A DNA stretch of 5,168 bases from an uncultured Dialister sp. (GTDB lineage: Bacteria > Bacillota > Negativicutes > Veillonellales > Dialisteraceae), in assembly GCA_934193095.1 (NCBI GenBank), contig CAKPUX010000085.1, forward strand, positions 1-5,168, given 5' to 3'. How positions within the stretch are numbered: position 1 is the first letter of the stretch; the number at the start of each line of letters is the position of its first letter. Positions 1-4,932 of the stretch are shown in pieces. The notes under the pieces were generated by a model. That model did no database searches and was not told the DNA's origin. It saw only the letters and a list, made by a program, of their open reading frames with translations. The position numbers were made by a program, and so were the translations under genes.

Positions 1-1223
1 GCCAGTTCTTTCGTCGTTTCCGTGATGAAGGTCGCGAGCCGCTGGACTGTAGAGAGCGCTTCCCCAAGGACGACGGGGGTGTGATGCTTCTTTGCCGTAT
101 TCACGAGGGGAGCTTCCCCTTCGCGGAAGGAGATAGAGACGAGAGTCATATTCGTCGTCTGGGTCTTCCCGGCGATGCGGATGAGTTCGCCGTTTACATA
201 CCCACCGGCGGTGACGCAGAAGTCGCTGTAGGCAGAGAGGATCTGATTGATATCTTCTTTCAGAAAGTAGCGGCGTGTGACACAGGAGAGGAGGAGCATC
301 CCTTCAGGCACAAAGCGTTCGATGTGGCAAAGCACTTCGCGGCTGGAGAGGATGACCTGGTCGGGATCGCCGTAAGCCATCTGCACCTGATCGCCGACGT
401 GGCTGAAGACATTCGTCTGGAGCGCGCCATTGCTTTTGGCGTCCAGCGGCAGGACGGCGAGGCGGAACTGATGGGCGTTTCTGACGAGCGGGAAGAGGAG
501 CTGGCTTTTCCCGAAGTCGGTGCTGTGGAGGTATTTCTGATAGAAATGGATCGCTGGCTTATGGTCGAGCGCTTTGATGACGAGCGGGCCGTCCATCGCT
601 GTGATGGTCATCGTGCGCCCAAGAGGCTGCCACCCCATGACGCTCTCCGTCAGGACCTGCACTGCGCCAGCGTAGGTGATGAGAAGGATGCCGCGAGAAA
701 GGATGGCATCCTTCGTGAAGACATAGATACCATCTTCCTGCAGGTAGGTGTGAGCATAGCCGCCGCAGATAGGAATGTCCTTCGAGAGCTTATCGAGCGC
801 TGTCAGGAAGGGCTCGAAATCGTAGTATTGCTGCGTCAGGAAAAGAAGCACGGCCGAGAGGTCCTTTTCTTTTTGGCAGTCGGCGAGTGCCCTTTCGCCG
901 AGGGCTGACATAGACTCTTTGGAAAAGTCATAGATGGCGGCGTGTACGTCGCTCTTTTCGAAGAACTGGATGGTGACTATGGTCTGCCGGAGATGCATGC
1001 GGCCATTCTCGATACCGCCGGCGGTCGTCATGCCGGCGATCTCCGCCTCAGGAAAGGCATCACAAAAGAGCCGGGTCATCTCGCGGATCGTTTCCGGCTT
1101 ATTCCAGTGCGTGTATATGGAAATCAAAATATGATGCTTCCTCGGGATATAGGAGGTGGCAAAAAAATGGATGCAGTTTTCTATGTCGCCGAGAGAGCGG
1201 AGACGATAGGATAATTGGATCAT
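1..1223 (-). CDS. FIST-domain signal-sensing protein, 3' end outside window
   Basis: This minus-strand frame stays open from ATG at 1223-1221 to base 1: 407 codons with no stop, so the gene continues past the left edge. FIST_N covers roughly residues 30-215, with AGMTTAGGI (63-71), PICGGYA (151-157) and GWQPLGRTMTIT (197-208). FIST_C covers roughly 225-385, with FYQKYL (227-232), a YGDP stretch (284-287) and a GGYVNGELI segment (340-348) followed by KTQTTNMTLVSISF. FIST domains are known as intracellular small-ligand sensors (amino acids have been proposed) fused to output modules such as GGDEF or histidine kinase. The last visible residues, ATFITETTKELA, look like the linker that leads into such a module; which one cannot be seen. 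There is no signal peptide or membrane segment. The start is fixed by an in-frame TGA two codons upstream; an AAAGG lies 11 bases before the ATG. Family call secure, output domain unknown. Confidence 0.88.
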   Translation of the reverse strand, partial: MIQLSYRLRSLGDIENCIHFFATSYIPRKHHILISIYTHWNKPETIREMTRLFCDAFPEAEIAGMTTAGGIENGRMHLRQTIVTIQFFEKSDVHAAIYDFSKESMSALGERALADCQKEKDLSAVLLFLTQQYYDFEPFLTALDKLSKDIPICGGYAHTYLQEDGIYVFTKDAILSRGILLITYAGAVQVLTESVMGWQPLGRTMTITAMDGPLVIKALDHKPAIHFYQKYLHSTDFGKSQLLFPLVRNAHQFRLAVLPLDAKSNGALQTNVFSHVGDQVQMAYGDPDQVILSSREVLCHIERFVPEGMLLLSCVTRRYFLKEDINQILSAYSDFCVTAGGYVNGELIRIAGKTQTTNMTLVSISFREGEAPLVNTAKKHHTPVVLGEALSTVQRLATFITETTKEL

Positions 1224-1451
1224 GAATCATCGAACCTTTCAAAGAGAGCCTTCGCATGTTCATTGTGGAGGTTCCTAAGGAAATACTGATTTCAGAAAGC
1301 AAATTCACGAGGCATGTTTTCTAAAGAGTCAGTGTTTCCGATGGAGAAGCGGGAATCCGTTCCTTTTCGTTTTGCGGCACACCGCCCACCCATCAAAAGG
1401 TGAAATTTCGGGGGGGGGTAAACAGTTGTTTGCAAACGCGCATACAGTCTA

Positions 1452-1523
1452 AAGTTTGAAAGCAGAGATTGGGGATTAGTAGCTAGGTATTAGGGATTAG
1501 GGATTAGGGGTGACTAGTGACTG
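1452..1523. repeat. Dispersed 14-mer followed by 7-bp tandem repeat array
   Basis: AAGTTTGAAAGCAG (1452-1465) recurs exactly at 3235-3248 and, shortened to GAAAGCAG, at 1692-1699. Each copy is followed by a heptad array. Here the units are GGGATTA, GTAGCTA, GGTATTA, GGGATTA, GGGATTA (1472-1506), then after a 3-bp slip GTGACTA and GTGACTG (1510-1523). The shared unit length and the shared GTAGCTA unit with the 3255-3275 array point to one repeat family. No function is visible. Confidence 0.8.
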
Positions 1524-1606
1524 GGATTCTCCGGCATCGTCATCTGAGTGCCCTGTAAATCCTAAACGAAGACGCAAATCCTAAAGCCCAAATTTATACT
1601 TTGTTT

Positions 1607-1622
1607 ATATAATGCATTATAT
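1607..1622. other. 16-bp perfect AT-rich palindrome containing TATAAT
   Basis: ATATAATGCATTATAT is its own reverse complement. It contains TATAAT (1608-1613) and so reads as a -10-like box on both strands, but I see no matching -35 at the right distance and no gene starting nearby. It could be a dimeric repressor site, a cryptic bidirectional promoter, or a chance product of local AT-richness. Confidence 0.4.
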
Positions 1623-1705
1623 CACTCCTCTTTCCGTCTGGGAATAGGTCATAGATAGAAATATAGAAAATAATTAAACTGGCTTGTGGTCGAAAGCAGA
1701 GAGGA

Positions 1706-1733
1706 GTGACTAGTGACTGGTGACTGGTGACTA
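1706..1733. repeat. GTGACTR heptad tandem array, four units
   Basis: Four 7-bp units follow one another without gaps: GTGACTA, GTGACTG, GTGACTG, GTGACTA. A GAAAGCAG (1692-1699) precedes the array, as at the two other 14-mer sites. The array start overlaps the right arm of a 10-bp inverted repeat (1622-1631 with 1700-1709). Confidence 0.85.
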
Positions 1734-1803
1734 GTATTGCGTATCTCGATTAAGCGGACTTTCAACCGCCATACAAATGTAGTCAGAATTAGCATCGTAG
1801 CGA

Positions 1804-1967
1804 CTTGCTTCCCCCTTCGGGGGAAGTGCCGAAGGCAATAGGGGCATGCCAGCGGTATAGCGTGCTATGTTGAATAGTCCGATGCTATCGATATTCCAAC
1901 ACTTTCATGCAATACCGCTACGTAGCCCCCTCAGCCCTTCGGGCAGCTCCCCCGATGGGGAGCCAAG
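1804..1967. repeat. 164-bp nested palindromic element (BIME/MITE-like)
   Basis: The two ends are imperfect reverse complements over about 55 bases (1804-1858 with 1912-1967), beginning CTTG and ending AGCGGTAT / ATACCGCT. Each arm also folds on itself. The left arm has CTTCCCCC-TTC-GGGGGAAG (1808-1826) and TGCC-GAA-GGCA (1827-1837). The right arm has GCCC-TTC-GGGC (1934-1944) and GCTCCCC-CGAT-GGGGAGC (1946-1963). The 53-base centre is AT-richer and holds smaller inverted repeats. There is no coding capacity, so it is either a non-autonomous mobile palindrome or a REP-type cluster. The stems are terminator-like but lack a T-tract. Confidence 0.8.
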
Positions 1968-2017
1968 ATATTCCACCACTTCTTACAAAGTCCAGAAGTT
2001 AACAAATCGCTATACTA

Positions 2018-2080
2018 GTGACTGGTGACTGGTGATTAGTCATTTGTCACTGTTCACCAGTCTAGTCATCCCCTGTCCCC
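2018..2080. repeat. Heptad array, nine phased units, partly inverted
   Basis: The stretch divides cleanly into 7-bp units: GTGACTG, GTGACTG, GTGATTA, GTCATTT, GTCACTG, TTCACCA, GTCTAGT, CATCCCC, TGTCCCC. The first three are in plus orientation. The middle ones read as the same motif on the other strand, so GACTGGTGA (2020-2028 or 2027-2035) can pair perfectly with TCACCAGTC (2054-2062). The array ends three bases before an extended -10 promoter element. Confidence 0.8.
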
Positions 2081-2082
2081 TG

Positions 2083-2091
2083 TGATATGAT
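2083..2091 (+). promoter_or_regulatory. Extended -10 promoter for the zinc-ribbon gene
   Basis: TG at 2083-2084, one base, then TATGAT (2086-2091) fits the extended -10 consensus TGnTATAAT with one mismatch. The -35 position (about 2063-2068, TAGTCA) is poor and lies inside the heptad array, as expected for an extended -10 promoter. Transcription would start near 2098, giving a leader of about 40 bases before the ATG at 2139. Confidence 0.5.
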
Positions 2092-2123
2092 AGAGAAAAA
2101 TTTTTACTATGAGAAACAAGGAT

Positions 2124-2131
2124 AAAGGAGG
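2124..2131 (+). promoter_or_regulatory. Ribosome binding site that decides the start at 2139
   Basis: AAAGGAGG with a 7-base spacer to ATG 2139 is a near-ideal Shine-Dalgarno site. An in-frame ATG at 2109 lies upstream of it and has no such site, so the longer 301-residue reading is unlikely. Confidence 0.9.
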
Positions 2132-2138
2132 ATCTCAG

Positions 2139-3014
2139 ATGGAAGATCCCAATTATGAGCAGACAGATATTTTTGCTTTCATGACGGAGAAGCCGGAAGG
2201 GAAGAAGCCAAAGGCGCGCACCAAAAAGGCGTCGCTTCCGGCGGCGAAGAAGCGTGTGAAGGCAGCTGTCTCTGAAGAAGCGTCGCTCTTTGGCGAAAAA
2301 ATGGCAGAGGAGAAGAAACCGGCTCGCGGGAAGAAGGCTTCTCCGAAAGCGTCTGCCTCTACCGTGAAGGCAGAGACGTCGCCAAAAGCAGCACCGAAAA
2401 AAGCAGCAGAGGAGAACGTGAGTGAGCCAGAAAAAGGCAGCTGGCGGGAAAAATTCTGGGAATTCGATATCACTCATCCTTCACAGGATATCAAAGACAC
2501 GATGAAGGAAGCACTTCTGGCCGAAGGCTTCATGAAGCGCGAGGCAAATAAAGTCTTCAAGGGGCTTTTCTTCAAGGAAAAGATCTTCAATACAAAGAAC
2601 CAGGCGCTCGAGTATTTGGAAAGCGTCCCGACTTCGTATGCGGTGAAGTACAAGATCGGCATCGAGCCTTCGCCCAAGATGATCGCTCTTGCCAAACGGC
2701 TCAAAGAAAAGGAAGAGCGTCTTGCCGCTTATAAGGAGACGCAGAATGAGAAAAAGTTCGCGGGGGACTTCATCACCTGCCCGCACTGCCATTCGCGTGT
2801 GAATGCGGACTTCGTAAAGCCGCCGCTCTGTCCGGTGTGCGGCGATGACATGCGCGCAGATACTGCGGTGAAGACCATCCATGCCCTCGAAGAGACGGTG
2901 GCAGATCTCAGGAAGCGCTACGAGGATACCGCAAGGAAGTACAACAGCAAATTCACCGGCGGTGAGAAATGGATCATTCGCCTCGTGAATCCGTTCTGGG
3001 AAGAGAAGGAATGA
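2139..3014 (+). CDS. Lys/Ala-rich protein with C-terminal zinc ribbon, function unknown
   Basis: I do not recognise a named family for this 291-residue protein. Residues 1-18 are acidic and contain QTDIF (8-12). Residues about 19-100 are Lys/Ala/Pro/Ser-rich, low in complexity and probably disordered, like histone-H1-type bacterial tails, with ASLF at 48-51. Residues 101-165 form a folded-looking segment starting WREKFWEFDITHP. Residues 183-206 and 243-268 are charged helices that may coil. Between them CPHC (214-217) and CPVC (231-234) make a four-cysteine zinc ribbon with a 13-residue loop. The C-terminus ends in IIRLVNPFWEEKE. There is no signal peptide or membrane span, so it is cytoplasmic. 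The basic tail plus zinc ribbon suggests nucleic-acid or nucleoid association, which is inference only. It has its own promoter and stands alone in a repeat-rich context. Confidence 0.85.
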   Translation: MEDPNYEQTDIFAFMTEKPEGKKPKARTKKASLPAAKKRVKAAVSEEASLFGEKMAEEKKPARGKKASPKASASTVKAETSPKAAPKKAAEENVSEPEKGSWREKFWEFDITHPSQDIKDTMKEALLAEGFMKREANKVFKGLFFKEKIFNTKNQALEYLESVPTSYAVKYKIGIEPSPKMIALAKRLKEKEERLAAYKETQNEKKFAGDFITCPHCHSRVNADFVKPPLCPVCGDDMRADTAVKTIHALEETVADLRKRYEDTARKYNSKFTGGEKWIIRLVNPFWEEKE

Positions 3015-3101
3015 GACGAAGGGACTGGGAGACTAAGAGACTGGGAGACGTTAGACATCAGACGTTAGACATCAGACATCAGACATCAGACATCTGACTT
3101 C
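3015..3101. repeat. Compound 8-bp and 7-bp tandem array starting at a stop codon
   Basis: Directly after the TGA at 3012-3014 come four 8-bp units: GACGAAGG, GACTGGGA, GACTAAGA, GACTGGGA (3015-3046). From 3046 the period becomes 7: AGACGTT, AGACATC, AGACGTT, then four AGACATC, then a degenerate TGACTTC (3095-3101). The 17-mer ACTGGGAGACGTTAGAC (3040-3056) recurs exactly at 4853-4869 behind the aminotransferase gene. Confidence 0.9.
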
Positions 3102-3234
3102 TATCCTCCGGCTTTCGGGCATCGCCCCGTTTCGTCATCCTGAGCGGCGAGAAACATCGTATGTGAGATAACGAATGCCAGAACAGCTGCGACCTGAGCT
3201 GAAGGATCTCGGCGAAGCCGCCACCACAACCCTG

Positions 3235-3275
3235 AAGTTTGAAAGCAGGGATGAGTAGCTAGTGACTTGTGACTG
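3235..3275. repeat. Second 14-mer plus heptad array site
   Basis: AAGTTTGAAAGCAG (3235-3248) is followed by GTAGCTA, GTGACTT, GTGACTG (3255-3275). This is the same order of parts as at 1452-1523: the 14-mer, a GAT-containing joint, GTAGCTA, then GTGACTN units. The site looks like a shorter copy of the same composite repeat. Confidence 0.8.
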
Positions 3276-3349
3276 AAATGACACCTTCGGGTATCGCCAC
3301 CATCTATACTCCGCGGCGCTTCTATATTCTTATGCGCCGCACCGCCCCC

Positions 3350-3385
3350 GTTGAACCCTCTGAACCTGTTGAACCTGCCGAACCT
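3350..3385. repeat. 9-bp tandem repeats of NNNGAACCY type
   Basis: Four 9-bp units occur in phase: GTTGAACCC, TCTGAACCT, GTTGAACCT, GCCGAACCT. A looser cluster of GAACCC/GAACCT units follows at 3423-3458, and one of these provides the -35 box of the aminotransferase promoter. Confidence 0.8.
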
Positions 3386-3449
3386 CTTTCGCATGCAATC
3401 AAAGGGCGACCCGTCCTACAGGCTAACCCCGAACCCTGAACCCCATACC

Positions 3450-3478
3450 TTGAACCTTCCACCCCATTGCTTTATAAT
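3450..3478 (+). promoter_or_regulatory. Sigma70-type promoter of the aminotransferase gene
   Basis: TTGAAC (3450-3455) and TATAAT (3473-3478) are separated by exactly 17 bases. The -10 is perfect and the -35 matches TTGACA at four of six positions. Transcription would start near 3485, giving a leader of about 90 bases. The -35 lies within a GAACCT repeat unit. Confidence 0.75.
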
Positions 3479-3509
3479 AAAGTAGTCGAATTTCATATCA
3501 CTGACAACG

Positions 3510-3546
3510 AAGTCCATGGCAAAGTAGTTTTGCTGTGGACTTTTTT
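3510..3546 (+). terminator. Leader intrinsic terminator (attenuator)
   Basis: The arms 3510-3523 and 3529-3542 pair over 14 consecutive positions (two G-T wobbles at T3517-G3535 and G3518-T3534) around a GTAGT loop. The run T3541-T3546 completes a textbook Rho-independent terminator. It lies about 25 bases after the predicted transcription start and ends 15 bases before the Shine-Dalgarno site, with no room for another promoter between. It should therefore stop transcripts of the aminotransferase unless overridden. No alternative antiterminator pairing is obvious to me. Confidence 0.8.
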
Positions 3547-3547
3547 C

Positions 3548-3568
3548 GAAGCGAAAGCTTCAGGAGGG
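3548..3568 (+). promoter_or_regulatory. GAAA-loop hairpin and ribosome binding site deciding the start at 3575
   Basis: GAAGC (3548-3552), loop GAAA, GCTTC (3557-3561) forms a GNRA-type hairpin abutting AGGAGG (3562-3567). The spacer from AGGAGG to ATG 3575 is 7 bases, whereas ATG 3569 is only 1 base away, so 3575 is the better start. The hairpin could also place or mask the ribosome site. Confidence 0.75.
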
Positions 3569-3574
3569 ATGACT

Positions 3575-4825
3575 ATGTACAGTATGGCAGCACCCCATGC
3601 GAAGGGGAAAAGCGCAGAGGATAATATTTTTGCCGCAAACAACCGCGCGATCGCGCTGGCGGAGAAGATCGGCACAGAGAATGTGGTGAATGCGACCGTC
3701 GGATCCATTCTGGATGAAGACGGCAGCCTTGTCGTGCTGGATGTGGTGAAAGAGGCTCTCTCGGCACTGACGCCGAAGGAAATGTGCGCCTATGCACCGA
3801 TTCAGGGATATCGCGCTTTTCTGGATGACTGCATCGACCAGTGCTTCGGCAAGTCGCGTCCGGAGGGCTACATCGATGCCTGCTCGACGCCGGGCGGCAC
3901 GGGTGTGTTGCATCATGTGGTACACAATTACTCAGAGGTGGGAGATGAAGTTCTCATTTCCGACTGGCACTGGGGCGCTTATGACAGCCTGATCGATGAC
4001 AACAACCGCAAGGTGCGGACCTTCTCTCTGCTGACGGAAGACGGTCATTTCCATACGGCTGATTTCAAAGACAAGGTGGAAGACATCCTCTCTCGTCAGG
4101 ACAATATCGTCATCATCCTGAATGGTATCGCGAACAATCCGACGGGCTACTGCCTCTCGAATGACGAGTGGCAGGCGGCCATCGATGTATTGAAAGAGGC
4201 GGTCCGGGATGAAACGAAGAAGGCGATCCTCATCCCGGACGTGGCATACCTTGACTACAGCGGCGAGAAAGAGGAATGCAGAAAGTTCTTCCGCCTCTTC
4301 GGCGGCCTTCCGAAGAATATCCTGACGGTCTGTGCCTATACCCTGTCCAAAGGCTTCACCATGTATGGCCAGCGCATGGGTGCGATGATCGGGATTTCCT
4401 CGGATAAGGATGTCATCAAAGAATTCGTAGACATCAATCAGTACGCCAGCCGTGCGACCTGGTCGAACTGCAACAGTGCGGCGCAGAATGCGATGATCCG
4501 CATTTGCCGCGACGATGAAAAAATCAAAGCGCTCGACGCTGAACGCGCGAAATATTTCCAGCTCATCCAGGATAGAGCGGCGATCTTCATGAAAGAAGCG
4601 AAAGAGGAAGGCGTGAAATTCGTCCCCTACATTTCCGGATTCTTCATCACCATCCCGGTCACCAAGTCGCAGGCCGTCTGCGACTATCTGGAAAAGGAGC
4701 ATGTCTTCATGGTGCCGCTCAAGAAAGGCATCCGCCTCGCCGTCTGCTCCGTCTCCAAACCAAAGATGGCCGGCCTTGCTCACAAGCTCGCCATCGCGAT
4801 CAAAGAAGCAGGCGCGGAGCAGTGA
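3575..4825 (+). CDS. Class I PLP-dependent aminotransferase (AspC/TyrB-like)
   Basis: From ATG 3575 the product is 416 residues, close to the 396 of E. coli AspC. AspC-type landmarks appear in order: YAPIQGY (73-79, like AspC YLGIDG), TPGGTG (105-110, the cofactor phosphate turn), a Trp pair W131/W133 near the ring-stacking position, NNPTG (187-191), PDVAY (221-225) with D222 for the pyridine nitrogen and Y225 for O3', SKGF with Schiff-base lysine K259, YGQR with R267, R293 in SRATWSN (at the place of the distal-carboxylate arginine), and R387 for the alpha-carboxylate. The family moves an amino group from Asp or an aromatic amino acid to 2-oxoglutarate in the cytoplasm; the exact substrate cannot be read. 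A longer in-frame reading from TTG 3467 would cross the promoter and terminator and is wrong. Single-gene unit, probably attenuation-controlled. Confidence 0.92.
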   Translation: MYSMAAPHAKGKSAEDNIFAANNRAIALAEKIGTENVVNATVGSILDEDGSLVVLDVVKEALSALTPKEMCAYAPIQGYRAFLDDCIDQCFGKSRPEGYIDACSTPGGTGVLHHVVHNYSEVGDEVLISDWHWGAYDSLIDDNNRKVRTFSLLTEDGHFHTADFKDKVEDILSRQDNIVIILNGIANNPTGYCLSNDEWQAAIDVLKEAVRDETKKAILIPDVAYLDYSGEKEECRKFFRLFGGLPKNILTVCAYTLSKGFTMYGQRMGAMIGISSDKDVIKEFVDINQYASRATWSNCNSAAQNAMIRICRDDEKIKALDAERAKYFQLIQDRAAIFMKEAKEEGVKFVPYISGFFITIPVTKSQAVCDYLEKEHVFMVPLKKGIRLAVCSVSKPKMAGLAHKLAIAIKEAGAEQ

Positions 4826-4869
4826 CTGGTGGCTGGTGGCTGGTGACTAGTCACTGGGAGACGTTAGAC
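4822..4869. repeat. Heptad array overlapping the aminotransferase stop codon
   Basis: The units are GTGACTG, GTGGCTG, GTGGCTG, GTGACTA (4822-4849), then GTCACTG. The gene's TGA (4823-4825) lies inside the first unit. GTGACTAGTCAC (4843-4854) is a perfect 12-bp palindrome. ACTGGGAGACGTTAGAC (4853-4869) is an exact copy of 3040-3056, the array behind the zinc-ribbon gene. Confidence 0.85.
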
Positions 4870-4932
4870 GGCAGATGAAATCCATGTAGCGGTATGAAAA
4901 TATTTGTGAGACAATTTCAGACGCGTAGCCCC

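Larger units (their letters stand above)
1224..2138. other. Long divergent non-coding spacer
   Basis: This 915-base stretch lies between the divergent FIST gene and the zinc-ribbon gene. I see no credible coding region: frames are broken by stops and no open stretch carries a ribosome site or protein-like composition. It holds a G9 run (1410-1418), a 10-bp palindrome GTTTGCAAAC (1428-1437), 7-bp repeat arrays, a 16-bp AT palindrome, a 10-bp inverted repeat (1622-1631 with 1700-1709), a 164-bp palindromic element and a promoter. I found no convincing -35/-10 pair for the minus-strand FIST gene. Confidence 0.75.
3015..3574. other. Repeat-filled spacer and leader before the aminotransferase
   Basis: This 560-base stretch has no supported gene. 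It holds 8-bp and 7-bp arrays (3015-3101), a CTGAGC-bounded segment (3141-3199), the second 14-mer/heptad site (3235-3275), 9-bp GAACC units (3350-3385 and a looser cluster at 3423-3458), and then the promoter, attenuator and ribosome site of the aminotransferase. I found no T-tract terminator directly after the zinc-ribbon gene. Confidence 0.75.

Noticed and set aside
81..908. Plus-strand open frame of 275 codons
   Set aside because: It lies opposite the FIST gene, whose reading has clear family motifs; the plus translation shows no domain, has no good ribosome site and is an antisense shadow.
1099..1308. Minus-strand small open frame with an ATG at 1230
   Set aside because: It overlaps the FIST gene start in another frame, lacks recognisable features, and an in-frame FIST start at 1223 explains the region.
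1472..1506. Telomere-like TTAGGGA repeats
   Set aside because: Only about three units match, they belong to the wider heptad family, and the surrounding genes are bacterial and internal.
3046..3101. CRISPR array
   Set aside because: The repeats are 7 bp, contiguous and without spacers, with no cas genes in view.
3101..3394. Minus-strand open frame of 97 codons in the spacer
   Set aside because: It runs across dispersed repeats and the 9-bp array; no ribosome site or protein-like composition supports it.
3480..3570. T-box or other known riboswitch in the aminotransferase leader
   Set aside because: The leader is only about 90 nt, lacks a T-box core sequence and multi-stem structure, and I recognise no known riboswitch motif.
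3467..3574. N-terminal extension of the aminotransferase from TTG 3467
   Set aside because: It would translate through the -10 box, terminator and ribosome site; the start at 3575 has AGGAGG with a 7-base spacer.
3932..4783. Minus-strand open frame of 283 codons
   Set aside because: It is antisense to the aminotransferase, whose catalytic motifs are complete; the Arg/Asp/His-heavy composition is typical of a shadow frame.
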